Assembly (NCBI GenBank): GCA_015680685.1
Contig: MNCI01008018.1
Coordinates: 249,740 to 313,739 of the forward strand
Source of the DNA: Gnetum montanum
Taxonomy: Eukaryota > Streptophyta > Gnetopsida > Gnetales > Gnetaceae
Direction: 5' to 3'
DNA: 64,000 bases
The number at the start of each line of letters is the position of its first letter. Position 1 is the stretch's first letter. The notes under the pieces are model-generated. The model saw only the letters and a list, made by a program, of their open reading frames with translations, was not told where the DNA came from and made no database searches. Shown one piece after another: positions 20,455-32,100 of the stretch. The translations under genes and the position numbers were made by a program.

Positions 20455-20760
20455 CCTTATGATCAACATGATGGAAAATGATTTCTTTGGGATGACCTGC
20501 CACCATTAGGAGAGGACAAAAATATAAATGAGATCCTAACCATTAAAACATTAGAAGGTCTACCAAATTTTGATGGCATATGCATTGAACATATTCTTAG
20601 AGAAAAAAATTATGTTCCTAATGCATTAGCTCAAATGGCCACTACTTTAGATGTTTCTTTTAGACACAATGCTTGGGATTCTGAAATTATTATTGAAAAG
20701 GTTAACTCTTATTCTATTCTAAATAATATCTTTTCTTTCCATGTTTTGATTATGATAATC
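20455..20760 (+). pseudogene. RNase H C-terminal-like segment between protease and RT
   Basis: The plus-strand frame reads WDDLPPLGEDKNINEILTIK, then ICIEHILREKNYVPNALAQM and ATTLDVSFRHNAWDSEIIIE. The block HI.REKN..aDALA..A.tLdv is characteristic of the C-terminal end of plant gypsy RNase H, including the second (archaeal-type) RNase H of Tat elements; here the Asp of ADALA is Asn (PNALA). It lies upstream of the RT start (20890), not downstream as in standard gypsy pol. This could be an unusual domain order or an internal rearrangement. Confidence 0.5.
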
Positions 20761-20889
20761 ATATTCATGAATTTTTATTTTCCAATGGTGAATTTAGTGA
20801 TCAATGTTTTAAAGTTTCTCAAATTAATGAAGAATTTATATCAACGGATGTCATATTTTTCAAATAAAATATCTCCTAAAATGGCAACT

Positions 20890-21115
20890 AGAGAAGCGTT
20901 ATTGGATTACCAAAATCAAACCATTTAGAAAAAAACTTATACCTGTTAATCCTAAGATTGAAACTTTGATGAAAGAAGAAATTGATAAACTTTTAGAATC
21001 TAAAATTATTTATCCTATGCTGCATTCAAGTTGGACATCAAATTTAGTGCCTAATAGAAAATGAACAAGTGAATTACAATTATGTATTGATTTTCATAAT
21101 CTTAATCATTGACAA
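20890..21115 (+). pseudogene. pol: Element X reverse transcriptase, N-terminal part only
   Basis: The plus-strand frame has PFRKKLIPVNPKIETLMKEE, IDKLLESKIIYPMLHSSWTS, NLVPNRK, a stop, then ELQLCIDFHNLNH. This is the start of gypsy RT (P.NPK...I..EI.KLLE..II.P..HS.W.SN.V.V.KK.G..R.C.DFR.LN). It ends at about 21115. The palm with the YxDD box, RNase H and most of integrase are deleted, and the next recognisable sequence is the integrase C-terminus at 21140. Confidence 0.8.
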
Positions 21116-21139
21116 ACTGTTAAAATATGGTTTGATTAG

Positions 21140-21370
21140 AAATATGCATGTAAAGTCTTTAAAATAGAAGATCTAGTCCTAAAAAGAGATAGAACATCTA
21201 GTTAAATAGGTCCTCAAAATAAGTTTCCTACTATGTGGACAAGCCCATATCAAGTCACAAATACCATTGGCCCAAATGTTTATAAAATTGCTAATTTGCA
21301 AAGACATAAATTAAATAGAAATTTTAATGCATTTCATCTAAAGCATTTCAACTTAGGTGCTGCACATGGA
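21140..21370 (+). pseudogene. Element X integrase C-terminal domain
   Basis: The plus-strand frame reads VFKIEDLVLKRDRTSS, then GPQNKFPTMWTSPYQVTNTI, GPNVYKIANLQRHKLNRNFNAFHLKHF. This is the GPY/F module and distal part of gypsy integrase (GDLVLKR.......GK..P.W.GPY.V......G.Y.L.......... .N..HLK.F). The catalytic core is absent. It is followed by a GAAHGHLVDP-like end of pol. Confidence 0.8.
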
Positions 21371-22800
21371 CACTTAGTAGATCCCTAGTTTCATGCTTTC
21401 TTCACCATGCATTTCATTTGTATATAGTTGCATTTGCATATTTTCTTTGTATTTCCATCATTTTCTCACACATGTTAAGTTTACCATAATCTCTTTTTTT
21501 TAGCATATTGGTTTTAGTTTGATCTATTTATGCTTTTCAACATGAATTTAATAATCATTATGATCATTTGGGTTACTAGGCATTGGGTCATCATAACACC
21601 ATTTGAAAATAATGCAAGTATACTGCTTTATATGTTATATTATAATACTATTATATAAAACCTCCTTATATGATATACTTTAATATTTTATTTATTCTTC
21701 CCAATATTTTTCAAAGTAAAATTTCAATAGTTATGTTGGATTATGGAGGATGAGACTTATGTTAACTTATCATGTTTATGTGAATGTAGGATATGTGAGG
21801 TTGGATAATGGTTAGCCATAATCACTAGGTAACCTTGGAAAATTCCATTTTCCCTCTCATAATTCCGAGCCCTCAAGAGTGATGATCCATGGCTATACTA
21901 TGAGAAATAGGGTGAAGTGTGTTCCTCTCCACTTGAGAATCCTTAGCCACCTAGGACACTTGCTATTATGTCATCTAGATTATAATTAAAGGATACATGC
22001 ATGAGGGTTGAACTGTATCATGGGAAAAGTTTCGAAAGGACCATGTTCTTTAGTAGTGTAGCTAATCGGCCAGACTCATGTTGGAATTCCTACCTTAAGA
22101 ATGAAGTACATCATGAGTAAAGTTTCCTCAAAAAAAAAAAAGAAAAAAAGAAAAAAGAAGAGAAAGAATGAGGACCATGTTCCTTGGCAATGTAATAAGT
22201 TCTTGAGTGTGATGGGGTCTAGTAGAAATCCTCATCCTAGCCTTCATTTCCTCTTTTAAACCTATTTTCCAAAAATTTCAAAAAGAGAAAAGCAAGTATT
22301 CCCTTCCCATTTCCTCATTTTCCCTTATCCCTTTTCACCCATTTCCTTTCTAAACTTTCAAAAAACAAAAACAAAAAGAAATTCCAAGGAAAAATCCAAA
22401 AGTTATGGCTAGCGATGATCTAAGATAAGCATGTCCTCTTCATTAAGTTTGGTATAAATATTGTGCTTAAAGTAATCCTCATGCTAATTTCTTTTATTCA
22501 TGAGATGATTGGGAATGAGATCTTAATTATATGTGTGTGTGTGTAGTTAAAATTATGATTTATAAAGAGTATATGTTTAGATCTTGATTAAACAAGGTGG
22601 TGTGTTGGGTGGCTCATGTTTAGTACTCCCTTGATTATATGATTATTATAATCATGTTTAAAATAGTATGGTTTGCTTTCAAATTTCAATTTGTCAATGT
22701 TTTGGGACCTTTTGATTTCTTGTCCTTTGCATCTCCTTTTAAAATTTCTATGGGTTTTCTATTCTTACACGTGCATGCAATTTCTAATTTGGGGGCTATG
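21371..22800 (+). other. Element X 3' non-coding region and polypurine tract
   Basis: About 1.4 kb after pol with no supported gene. It contains an A-rich low-complexity tract (22128-22165), a TG microsatellite near 22532-22545 and, at its end, AATTTGGGGGCTATG (about 22786-22800) directly before the LTR start TGTTGATGCC. The G-rich run is the probable polypurine tract. Confidence 0.65.
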
Positions 22801-23412
22801 TGTTGATGCCAACACTTCCATGCTAGCATGGAACCTTGATTAAATAAGTTCTAGTGCATTGATAGTTAAAAATATTATGTTTTTAGCTCATTATCTTGTA
22901 ATGAAACTAGTTGCAAGTTTGAGTCACAATTTAGAAATGGCTCTATTCCTCAATAATTATCATGTTGGCCATACATCATAAGGTATATCTATAGTCATTC
23001 TTTGGTTTGAAAATCATAGTTAGATGGGAAACATGATAATTTAGGAAATTTAAAGAACTTACAAAGGAGTTTAATGATAACTTAAGTGTGACTTTATGTA
23101 CCAACATTTACCTAACAAGCCAATGAGGTTATCACTTATGCAACCTATCATTATCCCTTGTTAATAAAAAAATTTAAAAATTAAAAAAAGAAGCAAAGGA
23201 GTTACAATGTGAAGTGATTGAAAGTTGGTATTCTCAAATACCAGTTATGGTACAATCTCCCTATCGATAACTATCAATTATTTAACTTCCAGGGTGTTTC
23301 TTGGTTTGTAATTGTTACTACCCATTTACAATGGTCATCCCTACCACATTTCCTTTACAAGTTTTCCCAATTGTCCTACCTTCCACATAGATGCAAATGT
23401 TACTTGCCATTA
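22801..23412 (+). repeat. Element X 3' LTR, left part
   Basis: Begins TGTTGATGCC after the polypurine tract and continues to the insertion point of F1-d. Positions 23268-23412 align with 14225-14375 of the 5' LTR (shared GTTTCTTGGTTTGTAA and GTCCTACCTTCC). The first 460 bp have no counterpart in the 5' copy because F1-c interrupts that copy. Confidence 0.7.
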
Positions 23413-24275
23413 TGATTAGTGAGGTACCCCTACACCTAATCATACAAATCACAAAGCATTCATGCATAATCCGATCAGATTTTGTGGACTTTATAGTTTT
23501 TGGTGTACCAATTTTCTAGGTAGTGAACCTTGCCCTAAGGCTGTTCATTGTCTTCCTGATTACACTTGTGAAGTACAATGGTATGGTTAAGTGAAATCGA
23601 GGCATATGATTTTTATCATTTTATATTTTATGTTCTTTGATGCTTTGAAGAGAGAGATAAAGTAATGTAATGACTAATATAAATTAACCAACTAACTGAT
23701 CTCTAACTAGTCCTAACATAAGCATTTAGCCATACTTTCCATACATGTCTTGAACCCACGTATTCACTGTTGGGTTACTAAGCGCTATTGTATTGGAGGT
23801 ACCAAGCAATAATGTTGCTAGGATTACCAAGCGAATACATGTTACATTTGAAGCAAAAGTAATCTATCTAACTTATCTTACTTAATTACCTCATTAACTT
23901 AATTACTGGAAAACATTGAATAAATAATTAAAAATATTGAATACATGAATAAATATCTAAACTATCCAAAATTCTGCAAGGTTTGTCAAGAATCTTGTCT
24001 TTATTGCCACATACACTATCATGCTCTAGTATAACAATGCTTGAATAAAGATCTGTACACTCAATGACTCTTGTTGTGGGCACTTAGGAGAAATATTCTA
24101 ACTTCCAAATGTAAAAACTGCAAGATTTCAGCTACAATTCTCAATCTCATGTCATAAATGTGATTAGTGAGCACATATTTATAGTCTAGGACAACCCCTT
24201 GCATCGATAGGGCCACATCGATGCAATAGATTATGTCGACAAGGCCCAGTCAACATAACAAACTGTATTTCATCA
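23413..24275 (-). repeat. F1-d 3' LTR (863 bp)
   Basis: In plus coordinates it starts TGATTAGTGAGGTACCCC and ends TTTCATCA, next to TACCCCCATGATTG (polypurine tract on the minus strand). The TATA box is TATTTATA at 24176-24183 (plus). The U3 beyond it carries ATCGATGC/GCATCGAT and GTCGAC palindromes (24198-24260) in place of the GATATC arrays of other copies. Confidence 0.88.
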
Positions 24276-24514
24276 TACCCCCATGATTGAATAAAAATCA
24301 TCCTTGAGTTCTTTATAAAATTGGAAAGGTATGGAATTATTGACTAACTTTTGACATAAAAAAATAAGATAAAATAGACATAACAAAACTAGGTTCCCAT
24401 TGTATGGATCAACTACATTACAAAATTGAACATGGTACAAAAATTAGATAAGCACATCCTCTGATGGAATGAAGACAAAAGAGAAGATCATATGATCCTA
24501 GGGAGTGGAGGATC

Positions 24515-27318
24515 CTAAGGCTCTAATTGACCTTCCCTAACGCTAGGCATGTTTGGTGGTTGTGGTTGTCTCGTGATTGCTATGACTTCTGGTGAAAGGT
24601 TAAAAGCATCCAACAATGCTTTCATCTTCTCCTCTTTACTCCTAGGATCATTCATGGCCCATGTACCTTCACTAATGTGGGCCAAAATTGAAATACCCCA
24701 AGGATAAGGCAATACTAGAAGCATCTCCTTTATGTTAACAAACTAGGCCACAAATTGTTTGCACTCAATGTCAAATGCTCGGATTGTGTCTTGCATTGCC
24801 TAGTAGTCATTCATTCTTTTAGCTAGGTTCTTGACGATTGATCTTTGGTTAGTGAATTTTTCCTTGAGAATCTCAAGTTCAACATTTGCCATCGCAAGCT
24901 TCAACTTAGTGTCTTTACGATTCTTAAACTTAGCCTCATTAAATAAGTACGAGCTGGCCACTTGCTTCTCAAGCTCAGACCACAACAGTTTGACAACCAG
25001 CATTGCCAAGTTTTCATAGCAGAGATTGGATAGCTCCATGTACTCCATCATCTCTTCACTCTATGACTCCTTCATGTGGATTTTTGCCTTATTATATCCA
25101 TCAATCCCATCGATGATGGGTTTCCACATTTCTATACATTATTGGAGTTACTGGGGTGTCTCATTAACCTTTGCTTTCACTAGTTGGATATGCTTTTTGT
25201 TCACCTCCTTTTGTAAGCCAACCTAGTTTCTATATTGAATTTTAATTTTTTCAAATTTTAAAGCCTCATTTTTCCAAGTGGTAATCTCAATAGCTAATTT
25301 TTGGTGTAAGTCGTAGACCTCCTCCATGGAGAGGTTTCAATTCTCCACTACCAATCTCCTCAATTTGGCATTTTTCCTAGCGAGCTACTCTTATTGTTGA
25401 TGGATGAATTCTTCTAGCTATTTTTTTTGTGCATAAACATTCCACAGGTGATGGTTTTCTGTAGTTAAGGTTTCATTTTTCATAGTGCATCTACATTAAG
25501 TCCCTCCATAGTAAATGAGTTTTAGCTTCTACTATGGCCTAATTAAAGACTACCATTACCATTTCTCCCTCAACCTACTGTATCTAGTCTTGAAGCTACT
25601 GAAAAGCTTCATCTTGTGTCAATGCAGGGTTGATAAGAGAAGGGTCGGTAATTTGGGCAAGTAATTTGGAAACTTCTATGGCCAAGAGTTGATTGTGTTC
25701 TTGAGCTACTTTAAGTTGTCCTTCTAAGATGAGACACTTACCCTTTGCCTCCAACAGCTCCAACTAGGTTGTAGTGATGGTATCTAGAAAATCAAAGATA
25801 TATGGAATCAGTTACTTGGTTCTCACCAGTTAGTCCAATAGTTCTTCATGCTAGGCTGCACTTAATTTTCTACTTATTATCTTTGTAGAAATCTACACAT
25901 CTCTAATTGTAGAACAATTTGGTATAGGGACCATAGGTTCATTTAATGCGTCAGTGACTCGATTCGCAATTATCTCTGTAGCTATCTCTTATTCCTATTG
26001 CTGCATCACCAATAAGATTGCCTCCTCACCCTTCTCTAAGTGTATTGAAAAGGAAACAACATTCCTAGAGATTTCTAGGAATAGATGATGCTGAGAGAGA
26101 GAAATTGTCACCTCTTGAGTAGTTGGATTAACCTCGCAGGCAACTACATTCATTGGGTAGATAGCATTGATCCATCTTCCTCCATTTGGTTGATTGTATA
26201 AGCCACTTCTCTAAGGTGACTCATGGCCAATCTATATGTAGATGGGTCTTCATCACTAGTTTTTACCTACTTCTCCCACTGTTGCAAGATATGCTTTTAG
26301 ATTTTCTGCATGCATTCAACCATAGTGCAGGCCTTCAAGGGTTGCTCATGAGTAGGTGGTGGAGGTGGTCATTGCTGCTCCTCTTTTGTGGTCATGACAA
26401 GCATCTTATCCTTCATCATCTTGGCCCATGAAGCATTAGGAGCATGCCTGAGTGTATCATTTACGTAGTGGACTATTTCTATCCTTTTGCATAATTTTCT
26501 GATCAAGTAGGGGAAGGGTAGGGTTTTTCTTCTAAGTTCATTCTCCTTGAAGTGCTTCTCTATCTCTTGATAGATTAGCTGTGGAAGGTTTGCTAGAAAT
26601 TTCTAGGTTAGAGTAGTGCATGCTCGTGTGGAGAAGGCTATCACCTTATTGGGCCTCACCATTGGATTGAGATGATAGGCTACTATCTTAAAATAGACTC
26701 ACTCCACCAGTGTGAGTGCACCAAACTCCTTATAGTCAACCCGATAACACCATTGAGTCCACTCCTTCTTTGCTCTGCCAATTAGGTTATTAAATTAGGC
26801 AACCGAAGGACCTGCACAATGGCTTCTATAGAGTAGGACACTTTGATGTCCTTGATTTTCATAGTAGCTCCTACTCTCCTATTGTTCTAGAAAATACATG
26901 TTTCTCCCATGTACCACTCCCCACTAAGAGTGATGATTGGCAATATGGAACAGGCTTACAGTTGAGTTCTAACATCTTCTGGAGCCCGTTCAAGGAACAA
27001 CCCAAATTTTAGCTCTTGGAGAACTGAGTGTTGGACCTCATGACTTCCAATTATGTCAAGGTAGGCCTATGTGAGTATGACTTCCAATCTAAGTATAGGG
27101 CTTGGTGCTTCTCCTCGCTGTGAGTGTTTAGATGTAGCTTCCTCTTTAGGAATCTTTTGGATAGATTCCACCTCAGCCTCATCTATGAGATGTCCCATTA
27201 CATGGGTTGCCTCAACCTGTTCTTGACCATGTTCTTGTTGGCCTCTTCCTCCTCTAGGTCATTTCTCCCATGGTTGTGATGGTCCTTCCTTTTGCAATCT
27301 CTTTGGTTTTGGTGTCAT
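24515..27318 (-). pseudogene. F1-d extra ORF downstream of integrase, about 930 codons, decayed
   Basis: From an ATG at 27318 the minus strand encodes MTPKPKRLQKEGPSQP, an acidic/Gln-rich stretch, then a globular part (about 26600-27000) with GEWYMGETCIF, NNRRVGATMKIKDIKVSYS, and after a frameshift GRAKKEWTQWCYRVDYKEFG, VAYHLNPMVRPNKVIAFSTR and LPFPYLIRKLCK. That block resembles, from memory, the plant-specific 'putative plant transposon protein' domain found in Athila-related extra ORFs. The C-terminal half (24515-26100) is Glu/Lys/Leu-rich with long predicted coiled coils, e.g. LEGQLKVAQEHNQLLAIEV and LEILKEKFTNQRSIVKNLAK. The ORF ends at the stop near 24515, some 240 bp before the LTR. Several stops and frameshifts break it. 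I saw no signal peptide or clear transmembrane segment, so an envelope role is unsupported. The start is related to the F1-b ORF at 4891. Confidence 0.65.
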
Positions 27319-29187
27319 TTGTAACCACACATAACAATGGATTAGCAAATATTATGTAACTTAGAATGACTAGAATACCTTATCTCATAGGGGGGTTACA
27401 CTTGGCTAAGGTGTGATTATGGTTGAGTGGATTAAGTATTTAATTATTAATTTAATCTTTGGTTTACCAAAGTTGTTGGAAGGGTTAAATTCTCAAAAAT
27501 TAATGATTTAATAGCATTTCATATCTTAACCATTTGTGGGAGCTAGGAAAAGTTTTGAAAAAATTATCATCAAAACCTTGAGGTTTGCTACCCCCACAAC
27601 TAAGAGCTTACCTCCAACAATTGTAGGATTAAAGAATGAGATGATTCAAATAAACGGTGTGAGAGTTATAGGCTTGAGATGATTCTAGGCTTTGAAAATT
27701 GCAAAAACTCCTTAGACATTATGGATCAAATGTGAAAAATTCAAATTGTTTATCAGTATTTATACTATTTTTGCATTGCATTGATGGGGCCTTGTCGACA
27801 TAGCTTGCTACGTCAACAAGGCCTCGTTGATGTAGCTATTGACCACCATTGACCGAGTTAAAACTTGAAAATTACACTGAGATTTTGAATCAAATTAGGA
27901 TCAAATGGAAGTCCAAATAGCCACGAACATGATGAAAATGTGAGAAGAGGGTGTTGAAGTTCCAAAAATTGAGAAAATTAAGAAAAATAGAGAAAGAGGA
28001 TGAAGAATGAGAGTTCAAGGAGCATAAAGTGGTTTGCACAATGGAATATGCAAAAGATAGTATTGTAGTAATGTCCAAGGTAAGGGACTTAACTAACCAA
28101 ACCAAGCGATATGCAAGTGGGTCCTTCCCATAGTAGACACATGCCCGTGTTGCCTTTGCATAACCCCAAATAAGAAGTTCATTGGCCCCTCAGTTGATTA
28201 ATGGTCATGAAAAGTTAAGGACCAACCAAAAAGAATCTATCCAAGAATTCCAACACAACAGACTAAGACATTAAACATAACATAGAAATTAGTAGTGAGG
28301 TGAGTTATGGTAGCATAGATGAATGGCTGAGAAGGTGGAATGGAATCCTAAATTAAGTTCGTAAGAAGTCCCTTGTGAAACATGTGTTTAAAATGACCCA
28401 AGAAGATCCATCCTTAGTACAAACCAAAACCAACCTCTTTTAGTGACTTTGCATTGCCACTCCAAGACAGATCTACCCACTCAAAACACAAGAGTGTTTC
28501 CACAAAATAACCACCATTCCATAAAGAGAAAAAAAGAGAAGTAGGAAGTGAAAAAAAGAGGACCTTAGTTAGAGGGAACATTTAGGCATGGGTAACATGT
28601 CTTTCTAGTCCCATAACTAGTGCTTATGGCCTGTTTATTTGTCTAAGGGGTGTGCTTTGAATTTTCATCATATTTTTTTTATTTTTGCTTTATTTTTTTA
28701 AAATTTTTGAATGGGAACCACACCATGCAAAGAATTTATTTGACTTCCTATTAGTGATTATAATGGAATGGTAAGAAGTTCATGAAGAACACCCAAGCAC
28801 TCAAGTAAGTAGAAGAGTACAGAGAGTATTGAGTCCCCTTGAAGTCACACCCTCTACAAACCTTTGAATCCTTCCCAATTCCAGAACTACCAAGGTCATC
28901 GATTGATTAAAATTTTATTTAATGGAAGGGACCTCAAACTCTTAGAACAAGAAAATCCATAGAGTTCATTGGATGGGCAGATGACATGGACTCACTGCCT
29001 GTTCCATGAAAAATAAACCATGTCATAGTCATTAGATGACAAAATTTAAAAATAGAAACTTGACATTGACAATCACAACATTAAGCACAAATCATTATTA
29101 GTAAACAACAATAATGGCATTGTGTCCTATGGTAATTAGGCACTTTTATTAGCAAAAATAATGAAAATTCACACATAAATAAAGAAA

Positions 29188-29218
<31 letters not shown>

Positions 29219-29460
29219 GATATATATAAGAAGCTGTAAATTAATCAAGAAAGGTAAAGCATACTAACAATGTTGTAAAATAAAAGATTGAGAAAGTTAA
29301 TAGAATGAAAAACCAAAGAAAAAGGTAAAAATCAACAAAGTGTAAGACAAAAATATGTAAAACAAAAAGTGAAAGACTGAGAAACCATGTGGATGGTTAG
29401 CATGGATGTCCATCTCTCTCATGATTATGTTGAAAGGAAGAGATTTGGAAAATGGAGCAT
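27319..29460 (-). other. F1-d conserved non-coding region
   Basis: About 2.1 kb between integrase and the extra ORF. It holds the shared GTGGGTCCTTCCC block (28114-28160), the AACCACACCATGCAAAG block (28715-28735) and a TA microsatellite (29191-29220). A GTCGACATAGC/GCTACGTCAACAAGGCC palindrome-like segment (27780-27840) resembles the U3 repeats of this same element. No gene is supported. Confidence 0.6.
29191..29220. repeat. (TA)n microsatellite
   Basis: An uninterrupted run of TA dinucleotides of about 13-14 units followed by GATATATATA. It is local to F1-d and is not seen in the aligned region of F1-c or F1-e. Confidence 0.9.
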
Positions 29461-30590
29461 GGTTGTCTAGCCATTGAGGTGGTAGTTGCACTGGCTTGTC
29501 TTAGTTTTAGGAAAGGTTTCACTTATTGAATGTTGACCAACTACTTTTTATTTGGGCTCTCAAGCTTGTAGATTAACATGGCCCTAGAGGAAAAGGTTTG
29601 ATCAATTATACAAGGTCCTTCCCACAACATTTGGAACTTTGTCTTTTAAGGTATGTGTGTGGGGTTCTAGTAGAGAACCTTATCTCTTGGTTGAAATTTC
29701 ACTTTCTATATTTTGAGGTAATGAAATTGCTTATTAAATGCCTTGTACACCTCATTTAAAGATAGGGCCACTAATTAGTTTTCATCTAGTATATTGAAAG
29801 CATATAGAGATCAGATTGAATCAGGAGTATTGGAAGTTTTATGTACAATAGCTTGTAGGGAGGGTAGTCAATGGGAGGTTTCCATGTTGAGAAGTAGGCC
29901 CATAGTGCATCGTTGAGTTTTGTGCTCCAATATTTCCTATATTTGATTATGGTCCTTGTTAAGATCTTTATGATCTCCCTATTAGTTACCTCTACTTGAC
30001 CATTGGCTTGGGGGTGATAGGGTGTTGTTAATTTATGTTCAACCCCTAAGTGTTACATCAAATTTCTAAAAGTGACACCTATGAAATGAGTTCCATTATC
30101 AGAAATTAGTGCATATGGCACCCCAAACCTATTTACAACATTTTGTTGTACAAATCTAGCAAAAGTGGATTACGTATAGTTAGTAATGACTACTGCTTCT
30201 ACCCATTTTATGTAGTAGTCAACTGCTACAATGATATACACCTTTTCATTGGACATGGGTGTGATGGAACCCATAAAGTTAATGCTCCATATGTCAAAGG
30301 GATCCAGTGGTTGAATCCACTATTGAGGACCTTCCATTCAAGCAGTCATTCCACCATCTCATTGATAATATTCATAAGATTAGACAAACTAGTGGGCATC
30401 CCTGAAGATTGTAGGCCAATAGTATCTTGCCATCAGGATTTTTATGGTTGTGCATCTTCCTACATAGCAGCATCCACAAGGTTGTTCCTGAGCATCTCAG
30501 AGAACACACAGTTAATCTTCATCAAGGACACAACAACAAATCAGGCCATCAATGCATACCTTCTAGAGGTCTCCATTAATTTCCATGAAG
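29461..30590 (-). pseudogene. pol: F1-d integrase
   Basis: The minus strand encodes the integrase core. It has FDIWSINFMGSITPMSNEK (about 30235-30290), VYIIVAVDYYIKWVEAV, FVQQNVVNRFGVPYALISDN, GTHFIGVTF and [20 protein letters not shown] (about 29950-30010). The DDE Asp in ISDNGTHF and the Glu in [10 protein letters not shown] are present, but the first catalytic Asp, expected in WgIDFMG, is Asn (SINFMG). The C-terminal part (29560-29800) retains the KFQPRDKVLY-like module. Integrase joins the cDNA to host DNA. This copy should be inactive. It is the only recognisable F1 integrase core in the window. Confidence 0.88.
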
Positions 30591-31150
30591 TATTTGGTCT
30601 AATGAAGAAATTGTTGCTTCTCTCTAAAGTCAAGATCTTGTGGCATCTCCTGAGTGAGAAGATAGGTGAGGATGCCATTGTACCATGTTGTTTTTATGGG
30701 CACCTGATCATTTAATGCACTTGTAAAGAGGAGTTCATATAAAAATTGATCAGAGAGTAGGCTCTCCTCCTCTTTATTATTCCATCTTAAGCGAGAGAGG
30801 TGGTCAGCAACCACAGTCTTAGTTCCTTTTCGATCTACCATTGTGGTATCGAATTCCTACAAGATCACAAGACATTGAATGATACGAGGGCTCATCATCG
30901 GCATATTCATTAGGAAGCAGATGGCATTATGGTCTGTATGCACAAATACTTTATAACCAAGCACATAGTACCTGAATTTTTCAAGAGCATACATCACTAC
31001 CATTAATTCTTTCTTTGTGATGATGTAATTTAGCTTTGCATCTACAATGCTTTGGCTCATGTAGTGGATGTAATATGGATGGTTTTTATTATCCAACCAT
31101 GTAAGCACCACTTCCAAAGAATAATTAGATGCATCCATCATTATGTGAAA
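30591..31150 (-). pseudogene. pol: F1-d RNase H
   Basis: The minus-strand frame 30857-31141 reads MMDASNYSLEVVLTW, a block ending YYIHYMSQSIVDAKLNY, then KKELMVVMYALEKFRYYVLG and KVFVHTDHNAICFLMN. The three carboxylates of RNase H (DASN, KELM and HTDH) are visible. The next frame (30599-30841) gives KGTKTVVADHLSRL, the C-terminal VADHLSRL tag of Athila/Tat RNase H, then linker toward integrase. One frameshift separates the two. Confidence 0.9.
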
Positions 31151-32100
31151 TGGTCTAGACCAGTTTGGTGCCTATAGAATTAGAGTTTTTACAAGTTTTT
31201 CCTTCAACTGTTGGAATGCATGTTTGCATTCCTTAGTCTAGATGAACAGAGCATCTTTTTTCATTAGCTTAAACAATGACTTTGTGATCTTAAAGAAATT
31301 CTCTATGAATAGTTAATAGTAGCTAGTATGTTCAAGAAATGATTGGATGTCTTTAACTATCTCTAGTTGGCATATTATTCCTTGGATGAACCTTATCTTC
31401 TCTGGGTCTACCTTAATCCCTTCTTGTGAAATTTAGTGCCCCAGTACAATGTTGTCTTGAACAATGAGATGATTCTTTTGCCACTTGAGTCACAAATTTA
31501 TTTCTACACATCTTTTAATTACGTTCTCAAGGCAGTCTAAGGATTACTCAAACATAGCTCCATAGGTGGAGAAGTCATCCATGAAGACTTCCAAACCACT
31601 ACCAATCTACTACTAAAAGATGCTAAGGACTAGGTGTTGAAATGTTGCAAGGGCATTGCACATATTGAATGGCATCTTATAATATGAAAAAGTTCCCTAG
31701 GAACTTGTGAATGTTGTCATGGCTTGATCTTTTGTCATAGTTTAGATTTGGTTATAGCCACTATAACCATCTAAGAAGCTATAATAGCAATTCCTCGAGA
31801 TACTTTTCAACACTTGGTTCAAAAATGACAATGGAAAATGATCTTTAAATGTTACCATGTTCAATAGCTTGAAGTTGATGCAGACCCACCACTTACCACC
31901 TTTCTTTGGCACAATTATGAGTGGGCTAACCCACTCACTATTTATGATGGGGTAGATAAACCTTTCCTTAAGGAGTTGCTCTATTTTGACCTTAATGATC
32001 TACTTCAATTTGGCATTTAGCCATCTCTATGGTTGCCTTCTTATCTTCATGGCCAGGTTAGTGTAAATGTGATGTTGGCATATCCTTGGATAAATTCTAG
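31151..32100 (-). pseudogene. pol: F1-d reverse transcriptase
   Basis: The minus strand holds all RT blocks but with many stops: IVPKKGGKWWVCINFKLLN, DHFPLSFLNQVLKS, YYSFLDGYSGYNQI, MCNALATFQ, EVFMDDFSTYG (the FMDD catalytic box, intact, about 31575-31600), GIKVDPEKIRFIQGI and KDIQSFLEHTSYY. A pre-RT segment near 32060-32100 has a TRIYPRICQH-like stretch. The order and motifs match F1-c RT. Compared with F1-c the catalytic box is better preserved, but the frame is worse. Confidence 0.9.

Noticed and set aside
24515-27318. Calling the extra ORF an envelope gene
   Set aside because: No signal peptide, fusion segment or transmembrane anchor is visible; coiled coils and a transposon-protein-like domain fit better.
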